Shown one piece after another: positions 1-13,393 of a DNA stretch of 64,000 bases (within the stretch, counting starts at the first letter, position 1; each line of letters starts with the position of its first letter). This DNA comes from Chelydra serpentina (Eukaryota; Chordata; Testudines; Chelydridae): NCBI GenBank assembly GCA_037349315.1, contig JBAIAC010000048.1:42906501-42970500 (forward strand), written 5' to 3'. The notes below the pieces were generated by a model. It did not search any database. It was not told the origin of the DNA and saw only the letters and a program-made list of their open reading frames with translations. The position numbers and the translations under genes were made by a program.

Positions 1-1242
1 CAACAAGGGCACACTGTTGACTCATATTCAGCTTTTCGTCCACTGTAACCCCTAGGTCCTTTTCTGCAGAACTGCTGCCCAGCCATTCGGTCCCTAGTCT
101 GTAGCAGTGCATGGGATTCTTCCGTCCTAAGTGCAGGACTCTGCACTTGTCCTTGTTGAACCTCATCAGATTTCTTTTGGCCCAATCCTCTAATTTGTCT
201 AGGTCCCTCTGTATCCTATCCCTACCCTCCAGCGTATCAACCACTCCTCCCAGTTTAGTGTCATCTGCAAACTTGCTAAGGGTGCAGTCCACACCATCCT
301 CCAGGTCGTTGATGAAGATATTGAACAAAACCGGCCCCAGCACCGACCCTTGGGGCACTCCACTTGATACCGGCTGCCAACTAGACATGGAGCCATTGAT
401 CACTACCCGTTGAGCACGACCATCCAGCCAGTTTTCTATCCACCGTACCGTCCATTCATCCAGCCCATACTTCTTTAACTTGCTGGCAAGAACGCTGTGC
501 GAGACTGTATCAAAAGCTTTGCTAAAGTCAAGAAATAGCACATCCACTGCTTTCCCCTCATCCACAGAGCCAGTTATCTCATCATAGAAGGCAATTAGGT
601 TAGTCAGGCATGACTTGCCCTTGGTGAATCCATGCTGACTGTTCCTGATCACTTTCCCCTCCTTTAAGTGGTTCAAAATTGATTCCTTGAGGACCTGTTC
701 CATGATTTTTCCAGGGATTGAGGTGAGACTGACTGGCCTGTAGTTCCCCGGATCTTCCTTCTTCCCTTTTTTAAAGATGGGCACTACATTAGCTTTTTTC
801 CAGTCATCCGGGACCTCCCCCGATTGCCATGATTTGTCAAAGATAATGGCCAATGGCTCTGCAATCACATCGGCCAACTCCTTTAGCACCCTCGGATGCA
901 GTGCATCCGGCCCCATGGACTTGTGTTCGTCCAGCTTTTCTAAATAGTCCCGAACTACTTCTTTCTCCACAGAGGGCTGGTCACCTCCTCCCCATACCGT
1001 GCTGCGGAGTGCAGCCATCTGGGAGCTGACCTTGTCTGTGAAGACAGAGGCAAAAAAAGCATTGAGTACACTAGCTTTCTCCACATCCTCTGTCACAAGG
1101 TTCCCTCCCTCATTCAGCAAGGGGCCCACACGTTCCTTGACTTTCTTCTTGTTGCTAACATACCTGAAGAAACCCTTCTTGTTACTCCTAACATCTCCAT
1201 CTAGCTGCAACTCCAAGTTGTTTTGCAAGATATAAAAATCTA
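1..1242 (-). mobile_element. CR1 LINE, 5'-truncated, reverse-transcriptase frame open to the window edge
   Basis: Read on the minus strand, one frame stays open from about 1242 (a TAA lies just upstream, near 1245) down to base 1, roughly 410 codons. It shows the order typical of a CR1 ORF2 reverse transcriptase: a [14 protein letters not shown] block, [13 protein letters not shown], then [12 protein letters not shown] near 505-545, [13 protein letters not shown] near 320-360 and the catalytic FADDT box near 247-272, followed by the KCRVLHLG segment. The endonuclease half is missing, so this is a 5'-truncated insertion, as is usual for LINEs. The 3' end lies beyond the left edge. It sits in a CACNB2 intron, antisense to the gene. 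The intact frame suggests a fairly young copy. The open frame is seen directly; the family name comes from motif recognition. Confidence 0.93.
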
Positions 1243-2819
<1,577 letters not shown>

Positions 2820-3365
2820 TAGTGTATGTAGTGAAAATAACCAGAGATTGACACTATAGTACAGTACTCCCAGTTCATGTCTATAACAAAAATCATCTAC
2901 CTTCTCTGCTGTGACAGGAGCACTGTTCACAATAATTCTAGTCACAAAGCCAACAAATCAGAGGTCCTAGAAATGTGAAGTCATTTCTGAGAGCACTGCC
3001 TGAGAAAATACTTACAGGTACTGGGCTATCCTTCTCCCACTGGGATTAATGTTAGTTTTGGTACTGGCCTCATTGGAAGTAAGAACTAGCCCATAAGGCG
3101 GATAAAACTTGGGAATATCCCTTTGGATAAGTAAAGATGCAGTTTCACAATACCAGCAATTAGGTGGGTTCTTCAAGGTTAGTAAAAGAGTCTGATCTTT
3201 GCTGGGATACCTGTAATATATACTTATATTTTTGAAGTTTTCATTTTCAATATTGAATTATCTTGGATCTGAGCAACTATATTAACAATTAAAATTAAAT
3301 GCAGAAAAACTACATTTTGTATTGTTATGGCTGATATAAAAACTGAAATAGCCATAATTCATATT

Positions 3366-3455
3366 CAGCCAGATTCTCAGTATGCCAATTGGTGTATCTC
3401 CTTTGACTTTAACTTCACTGATATACAGTATTTTAGGATCTGGCCTATTGCACTT
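3366..3455. repeat. Palindromic amniote repeat (GCCAGATTC...GATCTGGCC ends)
   Basis: The ends are near-inverted copies (GCCAGATTCTCAG on the left, AGGATCTGGCC on the right) around a body resembling TGACTTTAACTTCACTG. Similar folded units recur at 10755, 11705 and 13307, so this looks like one dispersed palindromic MITE-like family. Confidence 0.45.
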
Positions 3456-3609
3456 CTATATGGAGTGAGGGTAAGATGGAAGATCAGCCTTAAGTCTGAC
3501 TTTCCAGATTTTGATTTGTTTGTGTTACAACTTTAATTATATTTACAATAAATCTAGTTTATTGTATTTATTTTCTGAAAAGCTTAAATCAAGATTAAGA
3601 TATCCTCTA

Positions 3610-3710
3610 GGAATTATTTGGGAAAGCTCTATCGCCTGTGTTATAGAGGAGGGTAGACTAGATGATCATGATGGTCCCTTCTTTCTTTGGAATCTATGAA
3701 ACTGTGCATA
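3610..3710 (+). mobile_element. CR1-like LINE 3' end fragment
   Basis: The text GTAGACTAGATGATCATGAT followed by GGTCCCTTC and GGAATCTATGAA is the typical 3' terminus of a CR1 family LINE. Only about 100 bp remain. Confidence 0.6.
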
Positions 3711-4556
3711 GACAATAAAAATGTTAGTTATTAGAGACTAGAATGGCTTTTGAAACCATTCTGGTGGTTTTGGTGAATATACTTTTAATAATCAGTTTTG
3801 TAAATAAAAAGTCTGAGTAAATATGTATTTTGCTGGATATGTTAACATTTACAGTTGTGTAGCAGTTGGACTTTTTAGAATATATTCCGGTAACTAAAAA
3901 ATGGCTACATGAATTGCTTGAAAATTTGCTTTTGAAAACCCATCCTTTGAGATCTTGGATGGAAAGTAGAGCTGCGTATATAGTAAGAAAACTTATTTAC
4001 ACAACATTGTGATGATTTCTAAATAAATTTCATTTTGACTGTGTTCACATGCCTTCTTATTTGCTTTGTGCAAAGTTTTGTTCATGTGAACATTCTTGTG
4101 GTGGATTTCATGCCTGTGGCCAAAATTGCTTTAATCATTTAATGAAAAGATTAAGTTAAATTTGTTTGCAGCCAAAGTGAAAGTTGATTATATAGATTAG
4201 GTCAGCCAATCATGGAAAGCAAATAGTATCATGGTGATCAGTTGAACAACTTGACTATCATAGAATTAATATCTAATACTTGAAGAATAACCACAGTAGT
4301 CAAAAGAGTGCCAAGCTGAATAGGCTAAAATGTGTTTGAACATGTAAAATATCCATCAAAGAATTTCACAAGTGAAAATCTGTAAAATTTCAGTCTATTT
4401 ATTAAAAGAAAAAGGGATACATATGCTGAATAAATACTTCATGGTGAATTGTTCACTCAGCTCTAATGACAGACTTCAGCGTGTAGCACCCCAGCATCTC
4501 TTCTTTCTACTTACTGTGGAAGTGCTGACATAATCTCAGTTGCAGTAGCACAAATG

Positions 4557-4558
<2 letters not shown>

Positions 4559-4600
<42 letters not shown>
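4559..4600. repeat. (GT)n microsatellite
   Basis: Twenty-one uninterrupted GT units. A likely length-polymorphic site. Confidence 0.99.
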
Positions 4601-4603
<3 letters not shown>

Positions 4604-5059
4604 CTAGGCTGGGCTGGTAGCTCCATCTATTATTAAGGTTGTGTAACACTTCTAAGTTGTATCCAGTTGCTTATAACTTTGCCAAACTTTAACATTTGGG
4701 ATGAAATTTTCATTCAGGGTATCTGCCTCAGGCTGAATTTCAGTCAAAACAGTTCAGCTGTTTCCAAGAGTGAAGCTAGGGAAAGATATGTTGGTTTTTT
4801 TCCTGTTAAAAAAATTCTGGCAACCTTTCCTTTGAAATGCTCTAGAGTCCCATGCCTTAGAGCAGGGTTTTGAAATGTGACAAAGAGGGCCTTTGCGTCA
4901 GGGATGTTCCTTTTGCCATTCCTTGCGAAATCTGCCCAAGTTATAAACCTGTGAAAAATCACAGTTCGTACATGCTAAATAAAGACTCACTAGAGCTTTG
5001 CAGCTGAATTCCACAAAGATTGCCAGAACTGAGTATGCTTCATCCCAGGGCTAAGCTGG

Positions 5060-5700
5060 ACATTCCCTGTAATTGCAGCTCTGAGTTGCTGCAGGCCAGG
5101 CCAGGTCTGGACACTGGAATTGAGAATAGGAGTCTGTCTCTCGTGTACTCGCAGTACTGGGCCCAGGCAGTGTGGAAGAGGAAGCTGCCTGATTGAATGA
5201 TTGGAATGCAGAGGGGACAAAGAGCTGGACTTGGGTGGAAGACTGAGACAAGGAGCCAAGGAAGTGGGGGGAGAGACTAGGGCTGGAGGATGGTGGAGGA
5301 AAATGAAAGCTCTAACTAAGATCTATGGTATGGTCTGAGACTGGGAGCCAGGGAAGGAAATTATTGGGGGACTCAGAGCCTCTGGGTCGGGTAGGGGTGA
5401 GGGCAATGAGATCAGATGATGAGCCAGGGGAGGAGACTGGGACAGGCTGGGTAAGGGCACTGGGAAGAGGAGATGGGTCTGAGGTCAAAAGTCTAGAGGA
5501 TTGAGACTGACTTGCTGGACAAGGAGAGTGGGACTGGGATAAAAACCCTGTAGAGAGGAGACTGGAGCAGCCTAGATAGGAATAGGAGAATGCAAACGAG
5601 GAGTCCAGTTTCGGGAAAAGATGGAACTGGGACAGGTTGGAGGGATCTGGACAGAAGGGTTTAAGTTTGGAAGAATGGGCAGAAGAGCCATGCCCGCTAG
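5060..5700. repeat. Purine-rich, strand-asymmetric dispersed-repeat-like segment
   Basis: The plus strand is strongly enriched in A and G, with loosely recurring GAGACTGGGA/GGGACTGGGA words, unlike the AT-rich flanks. The open frames on the minus strand here are low in complexity (Ser/Pro/Leu-rich) and are by-products of the composition. I have an impression of a turtle dispersed repeat but cannot name it. Confidence 0.4.
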
Positions 5701-7107
5701 AACACACTACCCTACAAACCCACTGACAAAATATGTCTCATTCCCCTCTAAAGTGTTGGTTCACTTAGCTGTAGCAGCTTGTTATCCTCTATCACTTACT
5801 CTGTTCTCTTAAGTGGCAGAGATCTGTGCGTGAACCTAAGGTTCCAACCCTGCTGATGATGCCACATGATGCAATTTCTGGTTTTTTCAGTTTGCTTAAA
5901 AAATAAATCTAGGAAATTGCACATAGATTTTATATTAAAAGAACATTATTAAGGTTGCAAAGTCAAGCACTCAAAAGTTAGGAAATGCCAGAGTTAAGGT
6001 TGTGTGTGCAATTTAAATTTAGCTTCCTTGGTCATTCTGCTGATGCTTGGTACTGCTGCAATTGTAATAGCAGAACTGCATCAGCCACTGAATCCATTCT
6101 TGATCTCCTTTCTATGGCAGGGCTGCAATTATTTGTATTTGGTCATTCTGCAGATATAAACAGATTACTTTCACTAGACTTAATTGCAATGAAATTTGAT
6201 TTTTTTTAACTAAAACAGCAGCATTTTTAAATTTCAATTTCCTGTGTTTTTAATCATGTTAAACAACTGTATATGCAGAATGATGAACTGTATATTAAGG
6301 GGTGAATTTTCAAAACAGCAGACCCATTTTAACAGGTTCAATTTGCACCAGAAAAATTTGCAGCCAGACCTGGCTCCTGAAACTCAATTAAAGACATAAT
6401 TTGCCTCTGTCAAACTGCACTGTGGGAGTATATCAACTAGTTAGATGGAGAAGGGACTCCGATTTCTGCCCAAATTAACGTTTAGGGTATACATTGCACC
6501 TGCACCAAGTCCTCTGAAAATGTACCACTAATTTTAATATAAATATTACTCAATTACATCATGGAATCAGCCACCAAAATACCCTCAGAGAACCTGCTTC
6601 AATATGGGCTGGAGAGACCTTTTGACCACACACCCTTAGTTGTCTTCTACAGCCCCACACTGGAACCCTTACAGGGTATCATTAAACATTTACAAGCCAT
6701 ACCTGCAGACATATCTCCATTGCTATGATGATGAACGTTCCCCCCCAACACACTTTCCAAGATCCCTGGATCCTACACATGCCTATAACAACAGGTGGTA
6801 TACCTCATTCAAGGCACTAAATGCCCCAACAACAATTATGTGGGTGAAATGAGACAATCACTCTACTCTCAAATGAACTCACACATAAAAATGATAAGAC
6901 AAAAACACCATATCATACATGAGCAAACACTTTTCCCAAAACAAGCACTCCATATCTGACCTCTCAGCCCTCATTCTCAAAGGAAACTTGCACAACCCCT
7001 TGCAACGATGAGAGTTAGAGTTTAAATTCATAACTTTGTTAGACACTAAAAATCATGGACTCAGTATATAGGCTATATAGCCCTACTGCTATATTCTTAT
7101 TTTTCAA

Positions 7108-7281
7108 GGTGTCCCTAGCCTCTGGTTGCCAGAAGCTGCGATTGGGTGACAGGGAATGGATCACTTGATGATAACCTGTCTGTTCATTCCCTTTGGGGCA
7201 CCGGCCACTGTCAGAGGACAGGATCCTGGGCTTGATGGACTTCTGGTCTGACCCAGTATGGCCGTTCTTATGTTCTTATGT
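7108..7281 (+). mobile_element. CR1 LINE 3' end inserted in the Penelope-like remnant
   Basis: The sequence ends TGACCCAGTATGGCCGTTCT followed by the duplicated TTCTTATG octamer, the tandem 3'-terminal signature of CR1. The Penelope-like text resumes immediately after it. Confidence 0.75.
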
Positions 7282-7416
7282 AAAGACACTGTATTTATAG
7301 CTCACTACAACAACCTATAACACACTAACCTTCTTTTGTCCTATGACTGCCAAAGTTTTAACTACCCTCTTCTCCTTGAATGGTCTCTTACAACAAGTGA
7401 ACTCCTTATGCAAAAC

Positions 7417-7791
7417 CAGTGGCTCTCAACCTTTCCCAACTACTGTACCCCTTTCAGGAGGCTGATTTGTCTTGTGTACCCCCAAGTTTCACCTCACTTA
7501 AAAACTACTTGCTTACAAAATCAGACATAAAAATACAAAAGTGTTACAGCACACTAGTACTGAAAAAGTGCTTACTTCTTTATTTTTACCATATAGTTAT
7601 AACATAAATCAATTGGAATATAAATATTGTACTTACATTTCAGTGTATAGTATATAGAGCAGTATAAACAAGTAATTGTCTATATGACATTTTAGTTTGT
7701 ACTGACTTCACTAGTGCTTTTTATGTAGCCTATTGTAAAATTTAGGCAAATATCTGGATGAGTTGATGTACCCCCTGGTTGAGAACCACTG
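7417..7791. mobile_element. hAT-type MITE with TIRs and diverged 8-bp TSD
   Basis: It starts CAGTGGCTCTCAACC and ends GGTTGAGAACCACTG, which are inverted copies. The flanks TGCAAAAC (7409-7416) and GGCTAAAC (7792-7799) match at 6 of 8 positions, as expected for an old 8-bp hAT target duplication. The interior is AT-rich and non-coding. Confidence 0.85.
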
Positions 7792-9603
7792 GGCTAAACA
7801 ATCTGATCTGTCTTGTATTTAGCTGTGACACTCTGAGTACCTTTCCCAGACTTGAAGAGCTCTGTGTAAGCTCGAACCCTTGTATCTTTCACCAACAGAA
7901 GTTGGTCCAATAAAATATATTACCTCACCCACCTTATTATTCAATTAGTCACATTGTTTTTTCCTTCCTGAAAACATCAGTCTTACAATAAAAGATTTAC
8001 ATTACTGTCTCTTAAAAGGAAAGAAAAATATGAATAAAGGGGGGAAAAGCTGCTATACTTGCAATCTCAATAAAAATCTGTTTCCACTGGGGAAATAAAT
8101 CAGCCTTTTCTAATAATGATTTTCACCAGACCACAGAGTATAGGGCTGTGCAGCAGTTAAGTATATAATAGAAATATATTAGCTTTGCTATGAGACCAAC
8201 AGCAGATTTAACATGTTGAGCAGAGAGAATCAACCTCTCCACCCCCTCCAAATAAAACACATGGGGTAAAGAACTGCATTTGAGGGATTACGAAGATGTT
8301 CATTTTAGACCTAATATTGTTCAGTCTTCCTTGGAAACTGCCCGAGTAAGGGGTATGTAAAAGATTTGAGGATTTGACTTGTTGGAAACCAAAGGGACAG
8401 CTAAAAATCTCTGTTTCTGAGTATTTTAATGCAAAACTAATCTATCCAAGAATGTTAGCAAAATACTAACTAGCGCCAACATTTATGCAAAATGATTCAA
8501 AGGGAAAAATAAAGTTTTACTCAGCTCTTGTGTGAAAGCTTGCTTTTGTATGTTAAAACAGCTGCATACAGAAGGGAAACATTTGCTTGCCAGTAATGTC
8601 TATATATTTATTTGAAATGTCAATAGTTAGTCAAATTTATACTAAAACGAAAGGGTTTGCTAATTTCTTGAAATACCTAAAAACAAGTTTATCTTTTTGA
8701 AAAAAATACTCTTCACACAAAGGAGGTAAAGTACTTGGTAAAAACTCACCAATCTGAAATTCATTCCAAAATTGGCATATACATGGCTATTTGTTTCTAT
8801 ATGTGTATATGGCATCTGCAGAAGCTGCTGAGTTTGCTTTGCATTTTTTGCTGCTTTTCTTTGTTAGTATTAAGCACCCAAACCTTTTTCTTGGTTGTTC
8901 CTATGTATGTGACATTTCTAGCTGCTCTTGTTATAATCTTATCTCATGCTGCTATGCTTTGTACAAGAACCTGATTGTCTTGGCTTTTTCCATTCTTTGC
9001 TTCATTAATGCCCTCCCTTTCCAGATGTTTTGGGTATGTATATAAGCTTGCAAATTATGTTTCCTGCTGTTTTTATGTTCTATGATTTAGTGTGCCTCAC
9101 AAAACCACTGTCTGTTTCCAATAACTGGTTTATAATGATATACAGAAGTCTTAGCTGTATTATGCACTGATTTTTTTCTTGGGGATGTCATTTTCTTTAT
9201 TTATTGTAAAATGTTAAAAATAAAGTTGAGGGTGACAAGTGAACTATAAGGGCTAGATTTTCAAATGTAGGTGTCTAAATTGTATGCACAAGATCTACAT
9301 ATGCTAGTTCAAACCAGAGAATGTAAAAAATAAGTTCTGATGCCAATCCTGGAGCTTCCTTAAGACAGAAGAATGCTCTTACCTCTAGCAGTTTTCCCAA
9401 GGAGCCAATCTGGCAGCCAGCAATTGCTGAGGTATAACAAAGCCCTGGCCACACGCCTGGAGAGGAGGATATTTTAGAGATCTCTGAGGCCTGGGATCTC
9501 TAAATTTCTAGCCCCCACTCAACATCAGAATCCTCAAGTCTCCCTTTAAGCTGCACCAAGCACAGCTCAGGATCAGGATCTGTGTATAACTGTTACTTGT
9601 GTG

Positions 9604-10188
9604 CATAGTCCCCGACTTTCGTCGGCGCCGATGGGTGCTCGCACCCCCGATCCCCCGGCCCCGCCCCCACCTCCTCCCCCGGCCCCTTCCCCAAATCCCC
9701 GCCCCCACCTCCTCCCCCAGGCGTACTGCACCCCCCCCCCCCCCCCGGCTTGCAAGCCGGGGTTGGGGGGGTGGGAAGGGGAAGCAGCAGAGCACCCACT
9801 GGGCCTGGCAGCTCCCCGCCAGCTCCCAGCTCACCTCTCGGAGGCTCAGCCAGATGCGAAGTGGCAGCCCACCACTTTTCCTGGCTCCCTCCAGCTGGTC
9901 AGGGGAGGGAGGGGTATAGGGAGGAGGAGGAGGTGGCAGAGGGCCTGTCTCCGCCTCCTCCCCATACCCCTTCCTCCCCCGAGGCACTGCCGACCAGCTG
10001 GAGGGAGCCAAGAAAAGCGACAGGCTGCTGCCACTTCGTGTCTGGCTGAGACTGGAGGTGCAGAGGTGAGTTGGGCACGTGGCGGGGATGGGGGGGCTGG
10101 TGGGGAGCTGCTGGTGGGTGCTCAGCACCCACCAATTTTTCCCTGTGGGTGCTCCAGCCCCGGAGCACCCATGGAGTCGGCGCCTATG
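9604..10188. mobile_element. hAT-like GC-rich MITE with perfect 8-bp TSD CTTGTGTG
   Basis: The 585-bp element begins CATAGTCCCCGAC and ends GTCGGCGCCTATG, an imperfect inverted repeat. It is flanked on both sides by CTTGTGTG (9596-9603 and 10189-10196). The interior is C/G-rich with long C runs and encodes nothing credible. The long open frames in it on both strands come from the base composition. A second member lies at 36078-36465. The 8-bp duplication is seen directly; assignment to the hAT superfamily is inferred from it. Confidence 0.9.
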
Positions 10189-10754
10189 CTTGTGTGCACA
10201 CATTAAAGTTGTGTGTTGAACCCTAACTCACCCATATTCTGACTTTTGAGTATTCAACTCTACAGATTTAATAACATCATTATTTTGAATATAATTTCAT
10301 TGTGTGGGGGGGGTTCAAGAAAAAGAGGAGGAGGTTGGACAAGAATAAATGTCCCCAGTTCAGCAAGTTACAGACACCAAGCAGCAACATATCACTCAAC
10401 TTTCTGTTAATACTAGAGGCCAAGTCTATATTCATGTAGCAAGCTTTGTACACCTAAAAGATGTCTGGTGGTACTATACCTTTTTATTTTAAAACATCAG
10501 TAATTTTAAAACAACAAATCTATTTTTTTTCATTTAAGTTATATATTTTAGGTCTCAGTGCGATCTATATATCAAGCTACATTTGAAGGAAAATCAGATC
10601 AAGTTTTACAATTATGAATATTCATATTTGGCCAATTGGAAAAATACATACATGACTATAACAACACATGCATGATTACAGTACACCTTTCTAAGTGCCT
10701 ACTCCAATAGTTACACTATATAGCTGGACAAGCTTTCAGTTTAACTGTTTTAGA

Positions 10755-10858
10755 GCCAGATTCTGCTACCTTTACTCATGTTGAACCTCACTCAATGGGA
10801 CTGTTTGTGGAATAAGGTATAACTGGAGGTGAGTAAGGATATCACCATCAGGCCTGTA
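10755..10858. repeat. Palindromic amniote repeat
   Basis: It opens with AGCCAGATTCTGCTACCTTT and closes with a diverged inverted copy ending TCAGGCCTG. Same family type as 3366-3455. Confidence 0.4.
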
Positions 10859-11704
10859 ATAAATAATTTACTAAAAATTCCTCACGTTCCTTACTGCTTC
10901 TAGGTAACATGCTTGATCATTGTGTTTAAACAATAAAGTTTGTGTTTTAGCTACTTAAATACTGTAATGATATGGTACAAGTACTTCCAAAATCATGACT
11001 ACTTACAGAAAATAAGTAGCCACTTATTTGGTTGTCTGGATATGGATTTCTGAGCCTAATTTTAGGTGTCCATGTTTCTATATTAATCCACTGTTTCCAG
11101 GATTTGCTAAACTAGACTGTTAACATTCACTTGGGTTCGAACTAGGAAGTCTCATCCAAAGTGGATTTTTATTATTTTGGGGTTTTTTTAAAAAGGGGGA
11201 AAAGGTAGGTATGCTCCTGTGCTACTTACCATTTTTTAAATTAACATTTGCTTGTGTTTAATACATATTGTTCAGTGAACCCTTTGTATTCTGATGTTAC
11301 CCAAATTATGGTGATTGAATTTCTGTGGAAGAAGTTATTTGATTATAAACAGGACTTGATTTTTTAGTTACATTTTATGCAGAATGCCCAAAATGTACTG
11401 TTAGTTTTAAATGTATAGATATTCCAGTTGTATCTAACTGTTTAAAAAATCATTTTAAGAGGACAATCTTAGTAAAATTTACTGTCTCAAACTGGTTTGC
11501 TGTTTAGTCAGTACACGTGTTGAACAAAAGTCAAATGGCCATCCCTCCCCTTTTTTCCTCTATAGGTCACTACTCTTCTCAATAAATGCTATCATTTTGG
11601 TGCAGCAACCTTTTTTCTAAGTCACATTCTGGCTAGGACTAGTTTGATTGTGGTCTTTCCCCAATAGAATGCTAGCTTTTAATTTTTTTCATAATTCATT
11701 AGAA

Positions 11705-11812
11705 GCCAGTGGTCTTGATTCTCTCTATTATACTGTTGTAAATCAAGGAGTAATTTGTTTGAAGTCAGTGTGGTTACGGTGTAAAACCTGTGTGAGAGCA
11801 GAAATCAGGCTT
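11705..11812. repeat. Palindromic amniote repeat
   Basis: Diverged folded unit with internal TTGTAAATCAAGGAGTAA and GTTACGGTGTAAAACC arms, ending AATCAGGCTTC. Same class as 10755-10858. Confidence 0.4.
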
Positions 11813-12424
11813 CCAGTATCTCCTCTCTTTCTGAGTCGATTTGAAAAATATTATTGTTGAAAGTCACTTGTATAAGATGTTACTTATCATTCTAACGTGA
11901 CATTTATGCTTGCGCATAAGTTATAAGTCTGTTCATACTGTTTTCTCTGCAGTATAAACAGCATTGGTAAGATCAGTGACTGTCTGTTTTTTTTCCAGAA
12001 AAATAGGGCTGATATAATTGCATAGCTGATGAAGTTAGGATAGTAACTTAAAGATTTGATGTTTCTAAAATAGGGTATATTAATATCAGCAGAAGACAAA
12101 AATGATAATAGCTAAATATATGTCATCAGTTAGTAGGTCAGAAAATATAAATGGAATGGTTGCAAGAGAAAGGTCAAATAGACTCTGGTATTTGGATGTG
12201 GGATGATTTATGGCTGGTTATTGTAAATTGACATTTAAACGTGCACACACCAGTACGGTCAAAGTAGACCTATTCTTTCTGTCATCGGTTAATTCTTGGA
12301 AACACATGCCATCCTTAGTTGTTGTTGCTGAAAATCAAAATACTTTGCTTCATCTAAACAAAGCAGTGTTAGGTTTGTAATTCAATATTCATGGCCCAGA
12401 TCCTGCACAGTGGTAAGGTCACTC

Positions 12425-12722
12425 AGCGTGTATTTACACAGCAGCTGGGAAGTTAATTCTCACCTCAGGTAGACATACCCATGCTAGCTTTGCTGGAGTT
12501 AGCACTCTACAAATAGCAGTGTGGCCACAGCAGCTCAAGCTAGCTGCCTGATACATATCCGGTGTTTGGGTGAGATTGTATTTAGGAAGCTAACCTGAGC
12601 TGCCTCCCTTTCCACTGTGGCCACACATTAAGTTTAGCATAATAGCTTGAGCCAAGCTAATGCGTGTAAGTCTACCCGAGCTGGGACTTACACCTCCCTG
12701 CTGCTGTGTAGATGGACCCTTT
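12425..12722. mobile_element. MITE with long imperfect terminal inverted repeats
   Basis: The left end TTACACAGCAGCTGGGA... CAGGTAGACATACC is mirrored by the right end GGTAGACTT... CCTGCTGCTGTGTAGA read on the other strand. The arms are about 50 bp with mismatches and the total is about 300 bp. There is no coding sequence and the superfamily is unclear. Confidence 0.6.
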
Positions 12723-13306
12723 ATGCCCTTCACAGAGGAGCCTGAAAGCTGCTCTTGCCATCCACAGAAGGATCCTCCTATAACATAGTGCCAGTGTAGC
12801 AACTTCTATGTCAACCCCCCTTAATGGTGCAAGTGTAGGTGGTATTACTGGGACTTCCTTACATCCCCAAAATACTCCTGGCAGCTGTATTGGCCTCTGG
12901 GGGCTGTTAGCAGCCAGAGTAATTTAGTGCAGACTTCAAGGACTTATTCAGACTTATGGGAATGCAGTGGTTACCTTTGCACCGCTCCTCCATATCTGAG
13001 TGCATACATTTAAATTGTCTTTAATTCCTTTTTTCCTATTACTTTTGATGGAATTTCTACTTTGTGTCAATATATAAAAAAATGTTGCAAAGGTTTTGAT
13101 TACCTTTTTTGAAGTAGAGGTAAAGTTTATTAAATATAAAGAGAGACAAAAGTCTCTCATGCTGGAGTTAAGGCTATATGCACAAGTACATAACCTCACA
13201 TAACGTGGCTTTGAAATCCCCTAGTTAAAAGCCAGGGCCAAAATTTTCAGATATGGATTCTTAAACGTAGGGATTTAAATCTGTTTTAGACACACAAACA
13301 ACTGGC

Positions 13307-13393
13307 CTGATGTTCAGAGGTGTTGAGCAAATGCAGATGCCATTGACTTCAGTGGGAGTTGTGAAAGCCCAGAACCTCTGAAAATAATGCCAA
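13307..13393. repeat. Palindromic repeat (TTCAGAGGTG...CCTCTGAAAATAATG)
   Basis: Inverted arms GATGTTCAGAGGTGTTGAG and AGAACCTCTGAAAATAATG surround CATTGACTTCAGTGGGAG. Such folded units are widespread in sauropsid genomes. Confidence 0.5.

Larger units (their letters stand above)
6540..7960 (+). mobile_element. Penelope-like element remnant (3' part), interrupted twice
   Basis: Around 6900-7070 a degraded plus-strand reading gives SKHFSQNKHSISDLSALILK, then GNLHN, with ELEFKFITLLDTKNHGL further on. This resembles the segment after the GIY-YIG endonuclease of Penelope-like elements (EHFSQ...ISDL...HGLN). The 3' tail at 7800-7960 has ACAGAAGTTGGTCCAATAAA and ATTACCTCACCCACCTT, a repeat end common in turtles. 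A CR1 3' fragment (7108-7281) and a hAT MITE (7417-7791) split it. Frame breaks and stops show it is dead. The family assignment is an inference from motif order. Confidence 0.55.

Noticed and set aside
4559..4600. GT tract as a regulatory or Z-DNA element
   Set aside because: A plain dinucleotide microsatellite with nothing in its flanks that sets it apart.
5312..5707. 131-codon minus-strand open frame
   Set aside because: Ser/Pro/Leu-rich reading of a purine-rich tract with no domain, splice context or conserved motif.
9508..10206. Long open frames on both strands (up to 231 codons)
   Set aside because: They lie in a GC-rich MITE with defined ends and target duplication. Predicted proteins are Pro/Gly/Ala/Arg-rich on every frame, which is a base-composition effect.
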